Assembly: GCF_001729765.1 (NCBI RefSeq)
Contig: NZ_CP017181.1
Coordinates: 4,216,001 to 4,280,000, forward strand
From: Enterobacter kobei
GTDB taxonomy: Bacteria > Pseudomonadota > Gammaproteobacteria > Enterobacterales > Enterobacteriaceae
Length of the DNA stretch: 64,000 nucleotides
Direction of reading: 5' to 3'
Part shown: positions 8,371-19,160 of the stretch, piece by piece
Position numbering within the stretch: the stretch's first letter is position 1
How the letters are laid out: every line of letters starts with the position of its first letter
Notes under the pieces: generated by a model
The model's input: the letters and a program-made list of their open reading frames with translations, nothing else
What the model was told of the DNA's origin: nothing
The model's database searches: none
Program-made: the position numbers and the translations under genes

Positions 8371-9858
8371 CTAAAGCGTCACACCACTCTTAAAGATCGC
8401 CAGCTCGCGAAAATCGTTCTTCTCATTGCAGGTCTGTCTGCCGCTGGCAAACGCCACGATGGCGTCCACGAACTCCGTCAGCAGCTGCGGCATCGCTTTG
8501 CCGTGAATCAGCTGGCCTGCGTCGAAATCAATCCAGTGCTTTTTCTTCGCCGCCAGCTCGCTGTTGGTCGCGATTTTGACCGTCGGCACAAAGCCACCAT
8601 ACGGCGTGCCGCGACCGGTACTGAACAGCACCATGTGGCAGCCAGCCCCCGCCAGCGCGCTGGTGGCGACCGCATCGTTACCCGGTGCGCTCAGCAGGTT
8701 CAGACCGTGGGTTTTCAGGCGCTCGCCGTAACGCAGGACGTCCACGACCTGGCTCGCCCCCGCTTTCTGGGTACAGCCGAGGGATTTCTCTTCAAGCGTC
8801 GTGATCCCGCCCGCTTTGTTACCCGGCGACGGGTTCTCATAAATCGGCTGATTATGGGCGATGAAGTACTGTTTGAAGTCGTTCACCATGGTGACGGTCT
8901 TCTCAAACGTCTCTTCGTCGCGGCAGTGGCTCATCAGAATGCGCTCTGCGCCGAACATTTCCGGCACCTCGGTCAGCACCGTTGTGCCGCCGTTAGCGAT
9001 CACGTAATCCGAGAAGCGGCCCAGCATCGGGTTCGCCGTGATGCCGGACAGGCCATCGGACCCGCCGCACTCCAGACCAAACTTCAGCTCGCTTAGCTTG
9101 CCCGGCTGGCGTTTATCGTGACGCATCACCTCGTACAGCTGGTGCAGATGTTCCACGCCCGCCTCCACTTCGTCATCCTGGTGCTGACACACCATAAAAT
9201 GAACGCGCGCCGGGTCAAATTCGCCCAGCGTGTCGCGGAAGGCATCGACCTGGTTGTTTTCACAGCCGAGGCCAATCACCAGCACCGCTCCCGCGTTAGG
9301 GTGGCGCACCATGTTTTGCAGCATGGTGCGGGTGTTGATATGGTCGTCGCCGAGCTGCGAACAGCCGTAGGTATGGCTGAAGAGATGTACGCCGTCGGTA
9401 CCCTCGGCATCGTGTGTCTCTTTCAGAAAACGCGTCTGGATCTGGCGTGCGATGCCGTTCACGCAGCCGACGGTTGGAAGGATCCACAGCTCGTTGCGGA
9501 TCCCCACCTCACCGTTCGCACGACGGTAGATCTGCACGTCCCGATCCGCCGCCTGCTCTTCTTCCGACTGAAAATCAGGTTGATAGCTGTACTCGTCAAG
9601 ATCGCTCAGATTTGTGCGGGTGTTGTGGGAATGAATATATTCACCCGGCGCAATATCCGCCAGTGCATGACCGATGGGCAAGCCGTACTTCACCACGTTC
9701 TCCCCTTTCGCAATGGGGATCAGGGCAAACTTGTGTCCACGCCCAACGGCCTGGCGTAACGTCACCGACTGGTTGTTGAAGGTCACTTCCGTCCCTTCGG
9801 TTAAATCTGCCAGCGCGACGGCAACGTTATCCAGCGAATGGATTTTGATGTATTGCAT
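8371..9858 (-). CDS. uxaA: altronate dehydratase
   Basis: Dehydrates D-altronate to 2-keto-3-deoxy-D-gluconate in galacturonate breakdown, in the cytoplasm. The 495 residues equal the E. coli enzyme. An N-terminal SAF-like domain (about 1-85) precedes the large UxaA catalytic domain with conserved HTYGC, GLGCENN, CGGSDGLSG and NPSPGNKAGG motifs. It begins 17 bases downstream of uxaC, so the two form a uxaCA operon. GarD at 35697 is a paralogue with the same motif set. Confidence 0.96.
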   Translation of the reverse strand: MQYIKIHSLDNVAVALADLTEGTEVTFNNQSVTLRQAVGRGHKFALIPIAKGENVVKYGLPIGHALADIAPGEYIHSHNTRTNLSDLDEYSYQPDFQSEEEQAADRDVQIYRRANGEVGIRNELWILPTVGCVNGIARQIQTRFLKETHDAEGTDGVHLFSHTYGCSQLGDDHINTRTMLQNMVRHPNAGAVLVIGLGCENNQVDAFRDTLGEFDPARVHFMVCQHQDDEVEAGVEHLHQLYEVMRHDKRQPGKLSELKFGLECGGSDGLSGITANPMLGRFSDYVIANGGTTVLTEVPEMFGAERILMSHCRDEETFEKTVTMVNDFKQYFIAHNQPIYENPSPGNKAGGITTLEEKSLGCTQKAGASQVVDVLRYGERLKTHGLNLLSAPGNDAVATSALAGAGCHMVLFSTGRGTPYGGFVPTVKIATNSELAAKKKHWIDFDAGQLIHGKAMPQLLTEFVDAIVAFASGRQTCNEKNDFRELAIFKSGVTL

Positions 9859-9875
9859 ATCAACCTCAGACGGCC

Positions 9876-11459
<1,584 letters not shown>

Positions 11460-11500
11460 TCATCCGCAAAGCAGAATGCCCACACAAATAATCATACATT

Positions 11501-11516
11501 TGTGATGTCACTCACC
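11501..11516. promoter_or_regulatory. candidate CRP site
   Basis: TGTGA-TGTCAC-TCACC matches the CRP consensus TGTGA-N6-TCACA at 9 of 10 defined bases and lies between two divergent hexuronate operons known to be catabolite-controlled in E. coli. Confidence 0.6.
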
Positions 11517-11521
11517 TTTTA

Positions 11522-11538
11522 AAGTTGTATGACAAGTT
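11522..11538. promoter_or_regulatory. candidate ExuR operator
   Basis: AAGTTGT-ATG-ACAAGTT is an inverted repeat with one mismatch per arm. It resembles the AT-rich UxuR/ExuR operator type and lies five bases from the CRP-like site. The assignment to ExuR is by position and resemblance only. Confidence 0.5.
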
Positions 11539-11762
11539 ATCTTTTCGCCGTCGCAAACCATAAGCCGACGGAATGCATTGCCGGTGTGAAACATCGGATT
11601 TAACGGTACGGATACCGACTGAAAGACGCTTACTGATGGCAAAGTTCGGGCCGTTCCGGAAACACCTTCCGGCTACGCCCCTCCCGTTACACAGCAGCTC
11701 CCGGAAACGGTTGAGAGGTTGCCGTGCTCTGGCACGGAAATAACATAACGATGAGGTTTTAG

Positions 11763-13061
11763 ATGCGTAAAATTAAAGGGTTACGTTGGTATATGATCGC
11801 ACTGGTGACGCTGGGCACCGTGCTGGGCTACCTGACGCGTAACACCATAGCGGCGGCGGCGCCTACGCTAATGGAAGAGCTGCACATTTCAACCCAGCAA
11901 TATTCCTACATCATTGCGGCCTACTCCGCGGCTTATACCATTATGCAGCCGGTTGCTGGCTATGTTCTGGATATTTTAGGCACCAAAATCGGCTATGCCT
12001 TCTTCGCCGTCACCTGGGCCATTTTCTGTGGCGCAACGGCGCTGGCAGGCAGCTGGGGCGGGCTCGCGCTGGCGCGTGGTGCAGTAGGTGCCGCCGAAGC
12101 GGCAATGATCCCGGCAGGGCTGAAAGCCAGCTCCGAATGGTTCCCGGCGAAAGAGCGTTCTATTGCTGTCGGATACTTCAACGTGGGGTCGTCGATTGGC
12201 GCGATGATTGCACCGCCGCTGGTGGTGTGGGCTATCGTGATGCACAGCTGGCAGCTGGCGTTCATTATCTCAGGCGTGCTGAGCTTCGCATGGGCAATGG
12301 CGTGGCTGATTTTCTACAAGCATCCGCGCGACCAGAAAAAACTCTCCGAAGAAGAACGCGAATACATTATTGGCGGTCAGGAAGCGCAGCATCAGGTCAA
12401 CAACGGCAAGAAACTGTCCGTCTGGCAGATCCTGGGCACCCGTCAGTTCTGGGGTATTGCCCTGCCGCGCTTCCTCGCTGAGCCTGCCTGGGGGACGTTC
12501 AACGCGTGGATCCCGCTGTTCATGTTTAAGGTCTACGGCTTTAACCTGAAAGAGATCGCGATGTTCGCCTGGATGCCGATGCTGTTCGCCGATCTGGGCT
12601 GTATCGTGGGTGGCTACCTGCCTCCGCTGTTCCAGCGCTGGTTTGGTGTGAACCTGATTGTCTCCCGTAAAATGGTCGTGACCATGGGCGCGCTGCTGAT
12701 GATTGGACCGGGGATGATTGGCCTGTTCACCAGCCCTTACGTGGCTATCGCGCTGCTGTGCGTTGGCGGTTTTGCTCACCAGTCACTTTCCGGCGCGCTG
12801 ATTACACTCTCGTCTGACGTCTTCGGCCGTAATGAAGTCGCCACCGCTAACGGCCTGACCGGGATGGCGGCATGGACTGCAAGTACGCTGTTTGCGCTGG
12901 TAGTGGGTGCCCTGGCAGACACCATCGGCTTTAGCCCGCTGTTCGCCGTGCTGGCCGTCTTCGACCTGATGGGTGCGGTAGTGATCTGGACGGTACTGAA
13001 AAACAAATCCGCCGAGGAGCTGCAGAAAGAGACGCTCGGGAAACCGGCCACGCAGAGTTAG
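11763..13061 (+). CDS. exuT: hexuronate:H+ symporter ExuT
   Basis: Major facilitator of the anion:cation symporter group that imports glucuronate and galacturonate. The 432 residues contain about 12 hydrophobic segments. The start at 11763 follows ATGAGGTTTTAG and gives MRKIKGLRWYM, as in the shorter E. coli gene model. Its substrates are processed by UxaC and UxaA, encoded divergently, and its regulator ExuR is encoded next. A BIME and a terminator follow. Confidence 0.95.
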   Translation: MRKIKGLRWYMIALVTLGTVLGYLTRNTIAAAAPTLMEELHISTQQYSYIIAAYSAAYTIMQPVAGYVLDILGTKIGYAFFAVTWAIFCGATALAGSWGGLALARGAVGAAEAAMIPAGLKASSEWFPAKERSIAVGYFNVGSSIGAMIAPPLVVWAIVMHSWQLAFIISGVLSFAWAMAWLIFYKHPRDQKKLSEEEREYIIGGQEAQHQVNNGKKLSVWQILGTRQFWGIALPRFLAEPAWGTFNAWIPLFMFKVYGFNLKEIAMFAWMPMLFADLGCIVGGYLPPLFQRWFGVNLIVSRKMVVTMGALLMIGPGMIGLFTSPYVAIALLCVGGFAHQSLSGALITLSSDVFGRNEVATANGLTGMAAWTASTLFALVVGALADTIGFSPLFAVLAVFDLMGAVVIWTVLKNKSAEELQKETLGKPATQS

Positions 13062-13070
13062 CATCGCTGT

Positions 13071-13140
13071 GCCGGGTGGCGGCTTCGCCTTACCCGGCCT
13101 ACAAAACCCGTAGGCCCGTGCAAGCGAAGCGCCGCCGGGC
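13071..13140. repeat. BIME: two inverted REP units
   Basis: GCCGGGTGGCGGCTTCGCCTTACCCGGC is followed by an inverted partner ending GCGCCGCCGGGC, between exuT and exuR. A textbook paired REP. Confidence 0.85.
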
Positions 13141-13147
13141 ATTAAAG

Positions 13148-13170
13148 GCCGCTCCGTAGCGGCTTTTTTC
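13148..13170 (+). terminator. intrinsic terminator between exuT and exuR
   Basis: GCCGCT-CCGT-AGCGGC hairpin followed by TTTTTTC, downstream of the BIME. It suggests exuR has its own promoter. Confidence 0.75.
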
Positions 13171-13242
13171 ATGTCAAAATCTGGAGAGTGGCACGCAGAA
13201 GTGGTATAACAAATCATCTGCCGTACCCTGCCTGGAGCGCAT

Positions 13243-14019
13243 ATGGACATCACCGAACCACGTCGTTTATATCAACAACTTGCTGCGGAGCTGAAAGATC
13301 GCATCGAGCAAGGCGTCTATCTTGTCGGTGATAAACTTCCCGCCGAGCGTTTCATTGCCGATGAAAAAAGCGTGAGCCGTACCGTCGTGCGTGAAGCCAT
13401 TATCATGCTGGAAGTGGAAGGCTATGTTGAGGTCCGCAAAGGCTCCGGTATTCATGTGATTTCCAATCAGCCTAAACACTCTCCGGTAACGGATGAAAGT
13501 CTGGAATTCGCCAGCTATGGTCCGTTTGAGCTGCTCCAGGCTCGCCAGTTAATCGAAAGCAATATTGCCGAATTTGCCGCGACGCAGGTGACCAAGCAGG
13601 ACATCATGAAGTTAATGGAAATCCAGGAGAACGCCCGCAAAGAAAAATGTTTCCGGGATTCTGAGTGGGACCTGCAGTTTCACGTCCAGGTTGCGCTGGC
13701 AACCCAGAATACGGCGCTGGCGGCAATCGTTGAGAAAATGTGGACTCAGCGCGTTCACAACCCTTACTGGAAAAAACTGCACGATCATATCGATTCCCGC
13801 ACCGTCGACAACTGGTGTGACGATCATGATCAAATCCTTAAGGCGCTGATTCGTAAAGATCCTCACGCGGCAAAACTGGCGATGTGGCAACATCTGGAAA
13901 ACACCAAGCAGATGCTGTTCAATGAAACCAGCGACGACTTCGAATTTAACGCGGACCGCTATCTTTTTGCTGATAATCCAGTGGTTCATCTTGATACGGC
14001 ACCCAGTGCCGCAAAATAG
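13243..14019 (+). CDS. exuR: GntR/FadR-type hexuronate repressor ExuR
   Basis: Transcriptional repressor of the hexuronate regulon (exuT, uxaCA and others), released by hexuronate intermediates. It has 258 residues, the E. coli length. An N-terminal winged helix (about 5-75, with [21 protein letters not shown]) is followed by an all-helical FCD ligand domain with conserved Arg and His residues ([18 protein letters not shown] segment at about 144-153). Separate transcription from exuT is likely. Confidence 0.95.
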   Translation: MDITEPRRLYQQLAAELKDRIEQGVYLVGDKLPAERFIADEKSVSRTVVREAIIMLEVEGYVEVRKGSGIHVISNQPKHSPVTDESLEFASYGPFELLQARQLIESNIAEFAATQVTKQDIMKLMEIQENARKEKCFRDSEWDLQFHVQVALATQNTALAAIVEKMWTQRVHNPYWKKLHDHIDSRTVDNWCDDHDQILKALIRKDPHAAKLAMWQHLENTKQMLFNETSDDFEFNADRYLFADNPVVHLDTAPSAAK

Positions 14020-14362
14020 ATGACCTTTCTGCTGGCAGGCGCTTCGCTGCGCCTTCCGGCTTAAGTGGGTAAGCAAAACATATATAGTGTCAGCCTTTGT
14101 AAATCCCCTCGCTCACTTCCAGGGCTTACGCCAAAATCACCTCACCCTGCAAATTCTGTGACGCAGAACGTTGGGCTTTGTTACAATTGGATTCACTTCG
14201 TTATTTTGTAAGTTAGTGCTTGCTAACCAGCCAATTAACAGGGAACAGTGTTGGCCACACCGCAATGTGTCCGCGAGCGACCATAATGAAATCACAACAA
14301 TGTCGCCGTACTGTTTGTCCCGGCTAACAGGCGTGACGTTAACCGATTTCCAGGAACACTGA
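14020..14362 (+). promoter_or_regulatory. exuR-yqjA intergenic region (343 bases)
   Basis: No convincing gene. A degenerate REP-like dyad is present at about 14032-14062. Further on is a clear 16-base inverted repeat GTTAG-TGCTTG-CTAAC at 14212-14227. The yqjA promoter is probably here; in E. coli it responds to the CpxAR envelope-stress system. I could not pick one confident -35/-10 pair. Confidence 0.4.
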
Positions 14363-15025
14363 ATGGAACTTTTGACTCAACTACTGCAAGCCCTCTGGGC
14401 GCAGGATTTTGAAACGCTGGCCAACCCTTCCATGATTGGCATGCTCTATTTTGTCTTATTTATGATCCTGTTCCTGGAGAATGGTTTGCTGCCTGCGGCC
14501 TTCTTACCGGGTGACAGTTTGCTGGTGCTTGTCGGTGTGCTGTGTGCCAAAGGGGCAATGGCATTCCCGCAAACCGTTTTATTACTGACCATCGCGGCCA
14601 GCCTCGGCTGCTGGGTAAGTTATATCCAGGGAAGGTGGCTGGGCAATACCCGGATCGTACAGAACTGGCTTTCTCATCTGCCGGCGCATTACCACCAGCG
14701 GGCGCATCACCTTTTCCATAAGCACGGGCTTTCCGCACTGCTGATGGGCCGCTTTATTGCCTTTGTGCGCACCCTGCTGCCCACCATTGCCGGGCTGTCC
14801 GGGTTGAGCAGCACGCGCTTCCAGTTCTTTAACTGGATGAGCGGCCTGCTGTGGGTGCTGATCCTGACGACGCTGGGCTATGCGCTGGGTAAAACGCCGG
14901 TCTTCATGAAATATGAAGATCAGCTGATGTCTTGTCTGATGCTGCTTCCAGTGGTTCTGCTGGTCTTCGGCCTGATTGGCTCGCTGGTCGTTCTGTGGAA
15001 GAAAAAGTACGGAGCGCGAGGTTAA
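14363..15025 (+). CDS. yqjA: DedA family membrane protein YqjA
   Basis: Inner-membrane protein of 220 residues in the DedA/SNARE-associated family, which contains proton-dependent transporters acting in membrane homeostasis and lipid-carrier recycling. The conserved [16 protein letters not shown] stretch (about 40-55) and the central [16 protein letters not shown] motif are visible. At least four hydrophobic segments occur. The stop is two bases from the mzrA start, so translation is probably coupled. It matches E. coli YqjA in length and order. Confidence 0.93.
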   Translation: MELLTQLLQALWAQDFETLANPSMIGMLYFVLFMILFLENGLLPAAFLPGDSLLVLVGVLCAKGAMAFPQTVLLLTIAASLGCWVSYIQGRWLGNTRIVQNWLSHLPAHYHQRAHHLFHKHGLSALLMGRFIAFVRTLLPTIAGLSGLSSTRFQFFNWMSGLLWVLILTTLGYALGKTPVFMKYEDQLMSCLMLLPVVLLVFGLIGSLVVLWKKKYGARG

Positions 15026-15027
15026 CG

Positions 15028-15411
15028 ATGGTTATCTCTCCCCTCGCCCTGCGCCGTTCTGCCTGTGCATTCATTGTACTGATGTTCCTCTGCGCCCTTC
15101 TGCTGGCCTGGAGCGCGCTTTCACATGAGGAATCTACGCTGGCCATTCGTCCGGTTAATCAGGGCGCCAGCGTGCCCGACGGTTTCTCTGTCTGGCATCA
15201 TCTGGACGCGAACGGGATCCGCTTTAAAAGCATTACGCCGAAAGACGATGTGCTACTGATCAAGTTTGACTCCCGCACGCAAAGCGCCGCGGCGAAAGCG
15301 GTTCTTGACCGTACGCTGCCGCGTGGGTATATCATTGCCCAGCAGGAAGATGACAACCAGCCAGCGGCGTGGCTGTCATTGATTCGCGATACGTCGCATC
15401 GGTTTGGATAA
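15028..15411 (+). CDS. mzrA: EnvZ-modulating membrane protein MzrA
   Basis: Small inner-membrane protein of 127 residues that in E. coli contacts the sensor kinase EnvZ and links CpxAR to EnvZ/OmpR. One N-terminal membrane anchor (about 11-32, [14 protein letters not shown]) is followed by a periplasmic domain with the ESTLAIR and [14 protein letters not shown] motifs. An open frame extends upstream to 14932 inside yqjA, but ATG 15028 gives the family length. It forms a two-gene unit with yqjA. Confidence 0.92.
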   Translation: MVISPLALRRSACAFIVLMFLCALLLAWSALSHEESTLAIRPVNQGASVPDGFSVWHHLDANGIRFKSITPKDDVLLIKFDSRTQSAAAKAVLDRTLPRGYIIAQQEDDNQPAAWLSLIRDTSHRFG

Positions 15412-15554
15412 TTACCAGGATTCCGAATCTTTTCACTCACTTTGGTGAATCCCCCGTTTACTTACTATGCTTAAGTACGCGGAGCACCCCTCGAATGTAC
15501 TCCGCATCATTCTGGAAAGCGGCTTACGCCGCAACACAATGGAAGGTTTCGATA

Positions 15555-15923
15555 ATGAAATTCCGCATGACTCTGGCTCTGGCCCTTTTTTCTTTAAGCA
15601 CAGCGACCTTCGCCAACTCTCTCTGTCAGGAGAAAGAACAGGATATTCAGCGTGAGATCGGTTATGCCGAAAAGCATAACAATCAGCACCGTGTTGATGG
15701 TCTTAAAAAAGCGCTGAGCGAAGTGAAAGCAAACTGTACAGACAGCAAGCTACGTGCCGATCATCAGAAAAAAATCGCTGAACAGAAGGACGAGATAGCC
15801 GAGCGCCGTCAAGACCTGCAGGAAGCGAAAGAGAAAGGGGATGCGGAAAAAATTGCTAAGCGCGAGAAGAAGTTGAAAGAAGCGCAGGACGACCTGAAAG
15901 CGCTGGAAGCTCGCGATTATTGA
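15555..15923 (+). CDS. yqjC: periplasmic DUF1090 protein YqjC
   Basis: Secreted protein of 122 residues. A cleavable signal peptide is likely (MKFRMTLALALFSLSTATFA, cleavage near ANS), followed by a charged, coiled-coil-prone region rich in Lys and Glu. Two Cys residues (CQEKE and ANCTD) could form a disulphide. The start at 15555 is chosen for the signal peptide; an open frame further upstream lacks this logic. Molecular function is unknown. It leads the yqjCDEK cluster. Confidence 0.9.
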   Translation: MKFRMTLALALFSLSTATFANSLCQEKEQDIQREIGYAEKHNNQHRVDGLKKALSEVKANCTDSKLRADHQKKIAEQKDEIAERRQDLQEAKEKGDAEKIAKREKKLKEAQDDLKALEARDY

Positions 15924-15952
15924 GTTAACGGAAATCTCAACAGGAGAGAATC

Positions 15953-16258
15953 ATGTCAAAAGATACGACGTCTGAACATCTGCGCGCTGAACTGAAATCC
16001 CTGGCCGATACCCTTGAAGAGGTGTTGAACTCTTCCGCCGACAAGTCGAAAGAAGAAGTGAGCAAGCTGCGTAGCAAAGCGGAGCAGGCGCTGAAAGAGA
16101 GCCGCTACCGCCTGGGTGAAACCGGTGATGCACTGGCAAAACAGACCCGTGAAGCGGCGGCTCGCGCGGACGAATATGTGCGCGATAATCCATGGACGGG
16201 GGTAGGTATTGGTGCCGCCGTCGGTGTGGTACTGGGTGTTCTTCTGACGCGTCGTTGA
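15953..16258 (+). CDS. yqjD: ElaB/YqjD/DUF883 membrane-anchored protein
   Basis: Protein of 101 residues with a long amphipathic helix and one C-terminal membrane anchor (DNPWTGVGIGAAVGVVLGVLL). Its E. coli relative associates with ribosomes at the membrane in stationary phase. A GGAGAG ribosome site lies upstream of ATG 15953. Its stop is one base before the yqjE start. The conserved anchor is typical of the family. Confidence 0.93.
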   Translation: MSKDTTSEHLRAELKSLADTLEEVLNSSADKSKEEVSKLRSKAEQALKESRYRLGETGDALAKQTREAAARADEYVRDNPWTGVGIGAAVGVVLGVLLTRR

Positions 16259-16259
16259 T

Positions 16260-16658
16260 ATGGAAGATCCTCGTCACGCACAAGGGCCTGCTAACAACGT
16301 CCTCGGCATCGGCCAGCGTATTTTAACCACGCTGGTCGGGATTGCCGAAACGCGCGTCCGGCTGGCAGTGGTCGAGCTGGAAGAGGAGAAAGCAAATCTC
16401 TTCCAGATGCTGCTGATGCTCGGCCTGACCATGCTCTTCGCCGCGTTTGGTCTGATGAGCCTGATGGTGTTAATCATCTGGGCCATTGATCCGCAGTATC
16501 GACTCAACGCGATGATTGCCACCACCGTCGTTTTGCTGGTCGCCGCGTTGATTGGCGGCATCTGGACGCTGCGCAAAGCACGCAAGTCGACTTTCCTGCG
16601 CCATACGCGTCAGGAGCTGGCTAACGATCGCGCCCTGCTGGAGGATGACAAGCCGTGA
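16260..16658 (+). CDS. yqjE: phage-holin-superfamily inner-membrane protein YqjE
   Basis: Membrane protein of 132 residues with two adjacent hydrophobic segments (about 48-74 and 80-104) flanked by charged helices. It belongs to the YqjE/holin III-like family of unknown function. It sits between yqjD and yqjK in one transcription unit and overlaps yqjK by four bases (ATGA-type junction with a GTG start). Confidence 0.9.
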   Translation: MEDPRHAQGPANNVLGIGQRILTTLVGIAETRVRLAVVELEEEKANLFQMLLMLGLTMLFAAFGLMSLMVLIIWAIDPQYRLNAMIATTVVLLVAALIGGIWTLRKARKSTFLRHTRQELANDRALLEDDKP

Positions 16659-16951
16659 GCGACAAAGCCGAACGTCAGAAGCGCAAAGCCTACCTGTTGA
16701 GTCAGATCCAGCAGCAACGGCTGGATCTTTCTGCCAGCCGTCGCGACTGGATTGACGCGACGCGGCGGTTTGACCGTGGCTGGAATACCTTTCTGAGCCT
16801 GCGTTCATGGGCGCTGGTCGGCAGTAGCGTAATGGCTATCTGGACGGTTCGTCATCCAAATATGCTCATCCGCTGGGCACGCCGCGGTTTTGGTGCCTGG
16901 AGCGCCTGGCGTTTGGTGAAAGCGACGTTGCGTCAGCAGCAGCTGAGGTAG
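16655..16951 (+). CDS. yqjK: YqjK-like protein
   Basis: Protein of 98 residues starting with GTG at 16655, overlapping the yqjE stop. It has a basic helical N-terminus and one weak hydrophobic segment around 47-66 (RSWALVGSSVMAIW). Function unknown. It is the last gene of yqjCDEK; a half-REP and then a terminator follow. Confidence 0.88.
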   Translation: MSDKAERQKRKAYLLSQIQQQRLDLSASRRDWIDATRRFDRGWNTFLSLRSWALVGSSVMAIWTVRHPNMLIRWARRGFGAWSAWRLVKATLRQQQLR

Positions 16952-16987
16952 CCTTCTCGCCGGGTGGCGGCTTCGAGGTAAAAGCAA

Positions 16988-17018
16988 AACGGTAACTCAG
17001 GTTACCGTTTTTGTTTTT
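16988..17018 (+). terminator. terminator of the yqjCDEK operon
   Basis: Perfect stem AACGGTAAC-TCAG-GTTACCGTT followed by a T-rich run TTTGTTTTT. It lies just beyond a half-REP (CGCCGGGTGGCGG, about 16959-16972) that lacks its partner arm. Confidence 0.85.
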
Positions 17019-17021
17019 GCG

Positions 17022-17054
17022 CCCTCTCCCCGTGGGAGAGGGTTGGGGTGAGGG
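17022..17054. repeat. CCCTCTCCC palindromic repeat, copy B
   Basis: Same unit as at 8320: CCCTCTCCC-cgt-GGGAGAGGG with a GGGGTGAGGGC tail. It lies directly after the yqjK terminator and before the yqjF promoter region. Confidence 0.8.
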
Positions 17055-17230
17055 CACCAGCGCGCACCTGTTTTTACTCAATATCTTTGAAGAAGATTGA
17101 CAGTTTTCCTTGCTAACAATTGTCACCCGCCCCGTTTATTATCCTCTCCATCGACAGCAAATCCGCGGTATCTACCCGGAATTGCACACAAATAAAGTTC
17201 AGCCGCTGATGTGGTTTCCTGGAGAGTAAA

Positions 17231-17623
17231 ATGAAAAAATTAGAAGATGTTGGTGTACTGGTAGCGCGTATTCTGATGCCAATCCTGTTTATCGTAGCGG
17301 GTTGGGGAAAAATCACCGGTTATGCGGGTACCCAGCAGTACATGGAAGCCATGGGCGTGCCGGGGTTCCTGCTGCCTCTGACCATTCTGCTTGAGTTCGG
17401 CGGCGGCCTGGCGGTTCTGTTCGGTTTCCTGACCCGTACTACCGCGCTGTTTACCGCGGGCTTCACCGTGCTGACAGCGTTCATCTTCCACAGCAACTTT
17501 GCGGAAGGCGTGAACTCTCTGATGTTCATGAAAAACCTGACCATCGCGGGTGGCTTCCTGCTGCTGGCAGTCACTGGCCCGGGCGCATACAGCATCGACC
17601 GCCTTCTGAATAAGAAGTGGTAA
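17231..17623 (+). CDS. yqjF: DoxX family inner-membrane protein YqjF
   Basis: DoxX-like protein of 130 residues with four hydrophobic segments. Function is uncertain; the E. coli gene is induced by nitroaromatic and quinone breakdown products through YhaJ, which is also encoded in this window (19196). GGAGAG lies upstream of ATG 17231. It has its own terminator. Confidence 0.92.
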   Translation: MKKLEDVGVLVARILMPILFIVAGWGKITGYAGTQQYMEAMGVPGFLLPLTILLEFGGGLAVLFGFLTRTTALFTAGFTVLTAFIFHSNFAEGVNSLMFMKNLTIAGGFLLLAVTGPGAYSIDRLLNKKW

Positions 17624-17646
17624 GCACGCTATACTGAATAAACACA

Positions 17647-17672
17647 AAGCGAGGAGACATCTCCTCGCTTTT
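17647..17672 (+). terminator. terminator of yqjF
   Basis: AAGCGAGGAGA-CA-TCTCCTCGCTT perfect stem followed by TTTGC, between yqjF and yqjG. Confidence 0.8.
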
Positions 17673-17694
17673 GCTATCTGACGGAGGAGAAAAA

Positions 17695-18681
17695 ATGGGA
17701 CAACTCGTAGACGGCGTCTGGCAGGATGTCTGGTATGACACAAAATCCACCGGAGGACGCTTTAAGCGCTCTGTTTCGGCCTTCCGTAACTGGCTGACCG
17801 CCGATGGCGCACCTGGCCCGAGCGGTGAAGGCGGCTTCGCGGCCGAGAAAGATCGTTATCATCTTTATGTTTCTCTGGCCTGCCCGTGGGCACACCGCAC
17901 GCTGATTGTGCGCAAACTTAAAGGCCTTGAATCCCTCATTCCGGTTTCGGTGGTCAACCCGCTGATGCTGGAAAACGGCTGGACGTTTGACAGTGATTTC
18001 CCCGCCGCGACCGGCGACGATCTTTACCACCACGATTTCCTCTACCAGCTTTATTTGCGCGCCGATCCGCACTACACCGGACGCGTTACTGTCCCGGTAC
18101 TGTGGGACAAGAAAAACCAGACGATTGTCAGCAACGAATCTGCGGAAATCATCCGCATGTTCAATACCGCGTTTGATGCACACGGCGCCCGCGCCGGGGA
18201 CTACTACCCGGTTGAGCTGCGCGATAAAATTGACGAGCTGAACAGCTGGATCTACGACAACGTCAACAACGGTGTCTATAAAGCCGGGTTTGCGACCAGC
18301 CAGGAAGCCTATGACGACGCGGTCGGGAAAGTGTTTGAATCGCTGGAGCGTCTGGAGCAGATCCTCGGCCAGCATCGCTATCTGACAGGCGACCGCCTGA
18401 CGGAAGCCGATATTCGTCTGTGGACCACGCTGGTGCGCTTTGATCCGGTCTATGTCACTCACTTTAAGTGCGACAAGCATCGTATCAGTGACTATCTGAA
18501 CCTGTATGGTTTCCTGCGCGACATCTACCAGATGCCGGGCATTGCCGAAACGGTCGACTTCGACCATATCCGCACCCACTATTTCCGCAGCCACAAGACC
18601 ATTAATCCGACGGGCATTATCTCCATCGGCCCGTGGCAGGATCTGGATGAGCCGCACGGTCGCGACGTGCGTTTTGGATAA
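17695..18681 (+). CDS. yqjG: glutathionyl-hydroquinone reductase YqjG
   Basis: Xi-class glutathione transferase that reduces glutathionyl-hydroquinones. At 328 residues it equals E. coli YqjG. The catalytic Cys63 is in the CPWAHR motif, and the C-terminal helical GST domain carries RYLTGDRLTEADIRLW. ATG 17695 after GGAGGAG is preferred to an in-frame start at 17671. The position next to yqjF and the YhaJ regulator fits a role in quinone handling. Confidence 0.95.
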   Translation: MGQLVDGVWQDVWYDTKSTGGRFKRSVSAFRNWLTADGAPGPSGEGGFAAEKDRYHLYVSLACPWAHRTLIVRKLKGLESLIPVSVVNPLMLENGWTFDSDFPAATGDDLYHHDFLYQLYLRADPHYTGRVTVPVLWDKKNQTIVSNESAEIIRMFNTAFDAHGARAGDYYPVELRDKIDELNSWIYDNVNNGVYKAGFATSQEAYDDAVGKVFESLERLEQILGQHRYLTGDRLTEADIRLWTTLVRFDPVYVTHFKCDKHRISDYLNLYGFLRDIYQMPGIAETVDFDHIRTHYFRSHKTINPTGIISIGPWQDLDEPHGRDVRFG

Positions 18682-18686
18682 ATATC

Positions 18687-18712
18687 AAGGGCATCACCAG
18701 ATGCCCTTTTTT
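18687..18712 (+). terminator. terminator of yqjG
   Basis: AAGGGCAT-CACCAG-ATGCCCTT stem followed by a T run. Confidence 0.8.
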
Positions 18713-18788
18713 AATTCACAATCTCCATCTATCCTTATCTCGATCGCTTAAAAAACAAGTGATTGACCGATTATTGAGGCAAGGAAAA

Positions 18789-19154
18789 ATGGACTGGTAT
18801 TTAAACGTACTGCGCAACTATATTGGATTTGGTGGCCGCGCCCGCCGCAAAGAGTACTGGATGTTCATTCTGGTGAACTTCATCTTCGCGCTGGTGCTAA
18901 GCATCGTGGATAAAATTCTGGGCTGGGAGTGGGCGAGCGGGGAAGGCGTTCTCACCTCAATTTACGGCTTATTTATTCTGTTGCCTTCCTGGGCCGTGCA
19001 GTTTCGACGCCTCCACGATACCGATCGTTCGGCGTGGTGGCTGTTGCTGCTGCTGATCCCGATCGTGGGATGGATTGTGATTTTGATCTTCAACTGCCAG
19101 TCCGGTACGCCGGGCGAAAACCGCTTTGGTCCGGATCCTAAGATCGCTGCGTAA
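18789..19154 (+). CDS. yhaH: DUF805 inner-membrane protein YhaH
   Basis: Protein of 121 residues with three hydrophobic segments and the DUF805 signatures FGGRARRKEYW and FRRLHDTDRSAWW. Function unknown. The start is taken as ATG 18789 after AAGGAAAA, which gives the family N-terminus MDWYLNVL. E. coli has a second DUF805 paralogue here (yhaI); only one is present in this window. Confidence 0.92.
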   Translation: MDWYLNVLRNYIGFGGRARRKEYWMFILVNFIFALVLSIVDKILGWEWASGEGVLTSIYGLFILLPSWAVQFRRLHDTDRSAWWLLLLLIPIVGWIVILIFNCQSGTPGENRFGPDPKIAA

Positions 19155-19160
19155 ATTATT

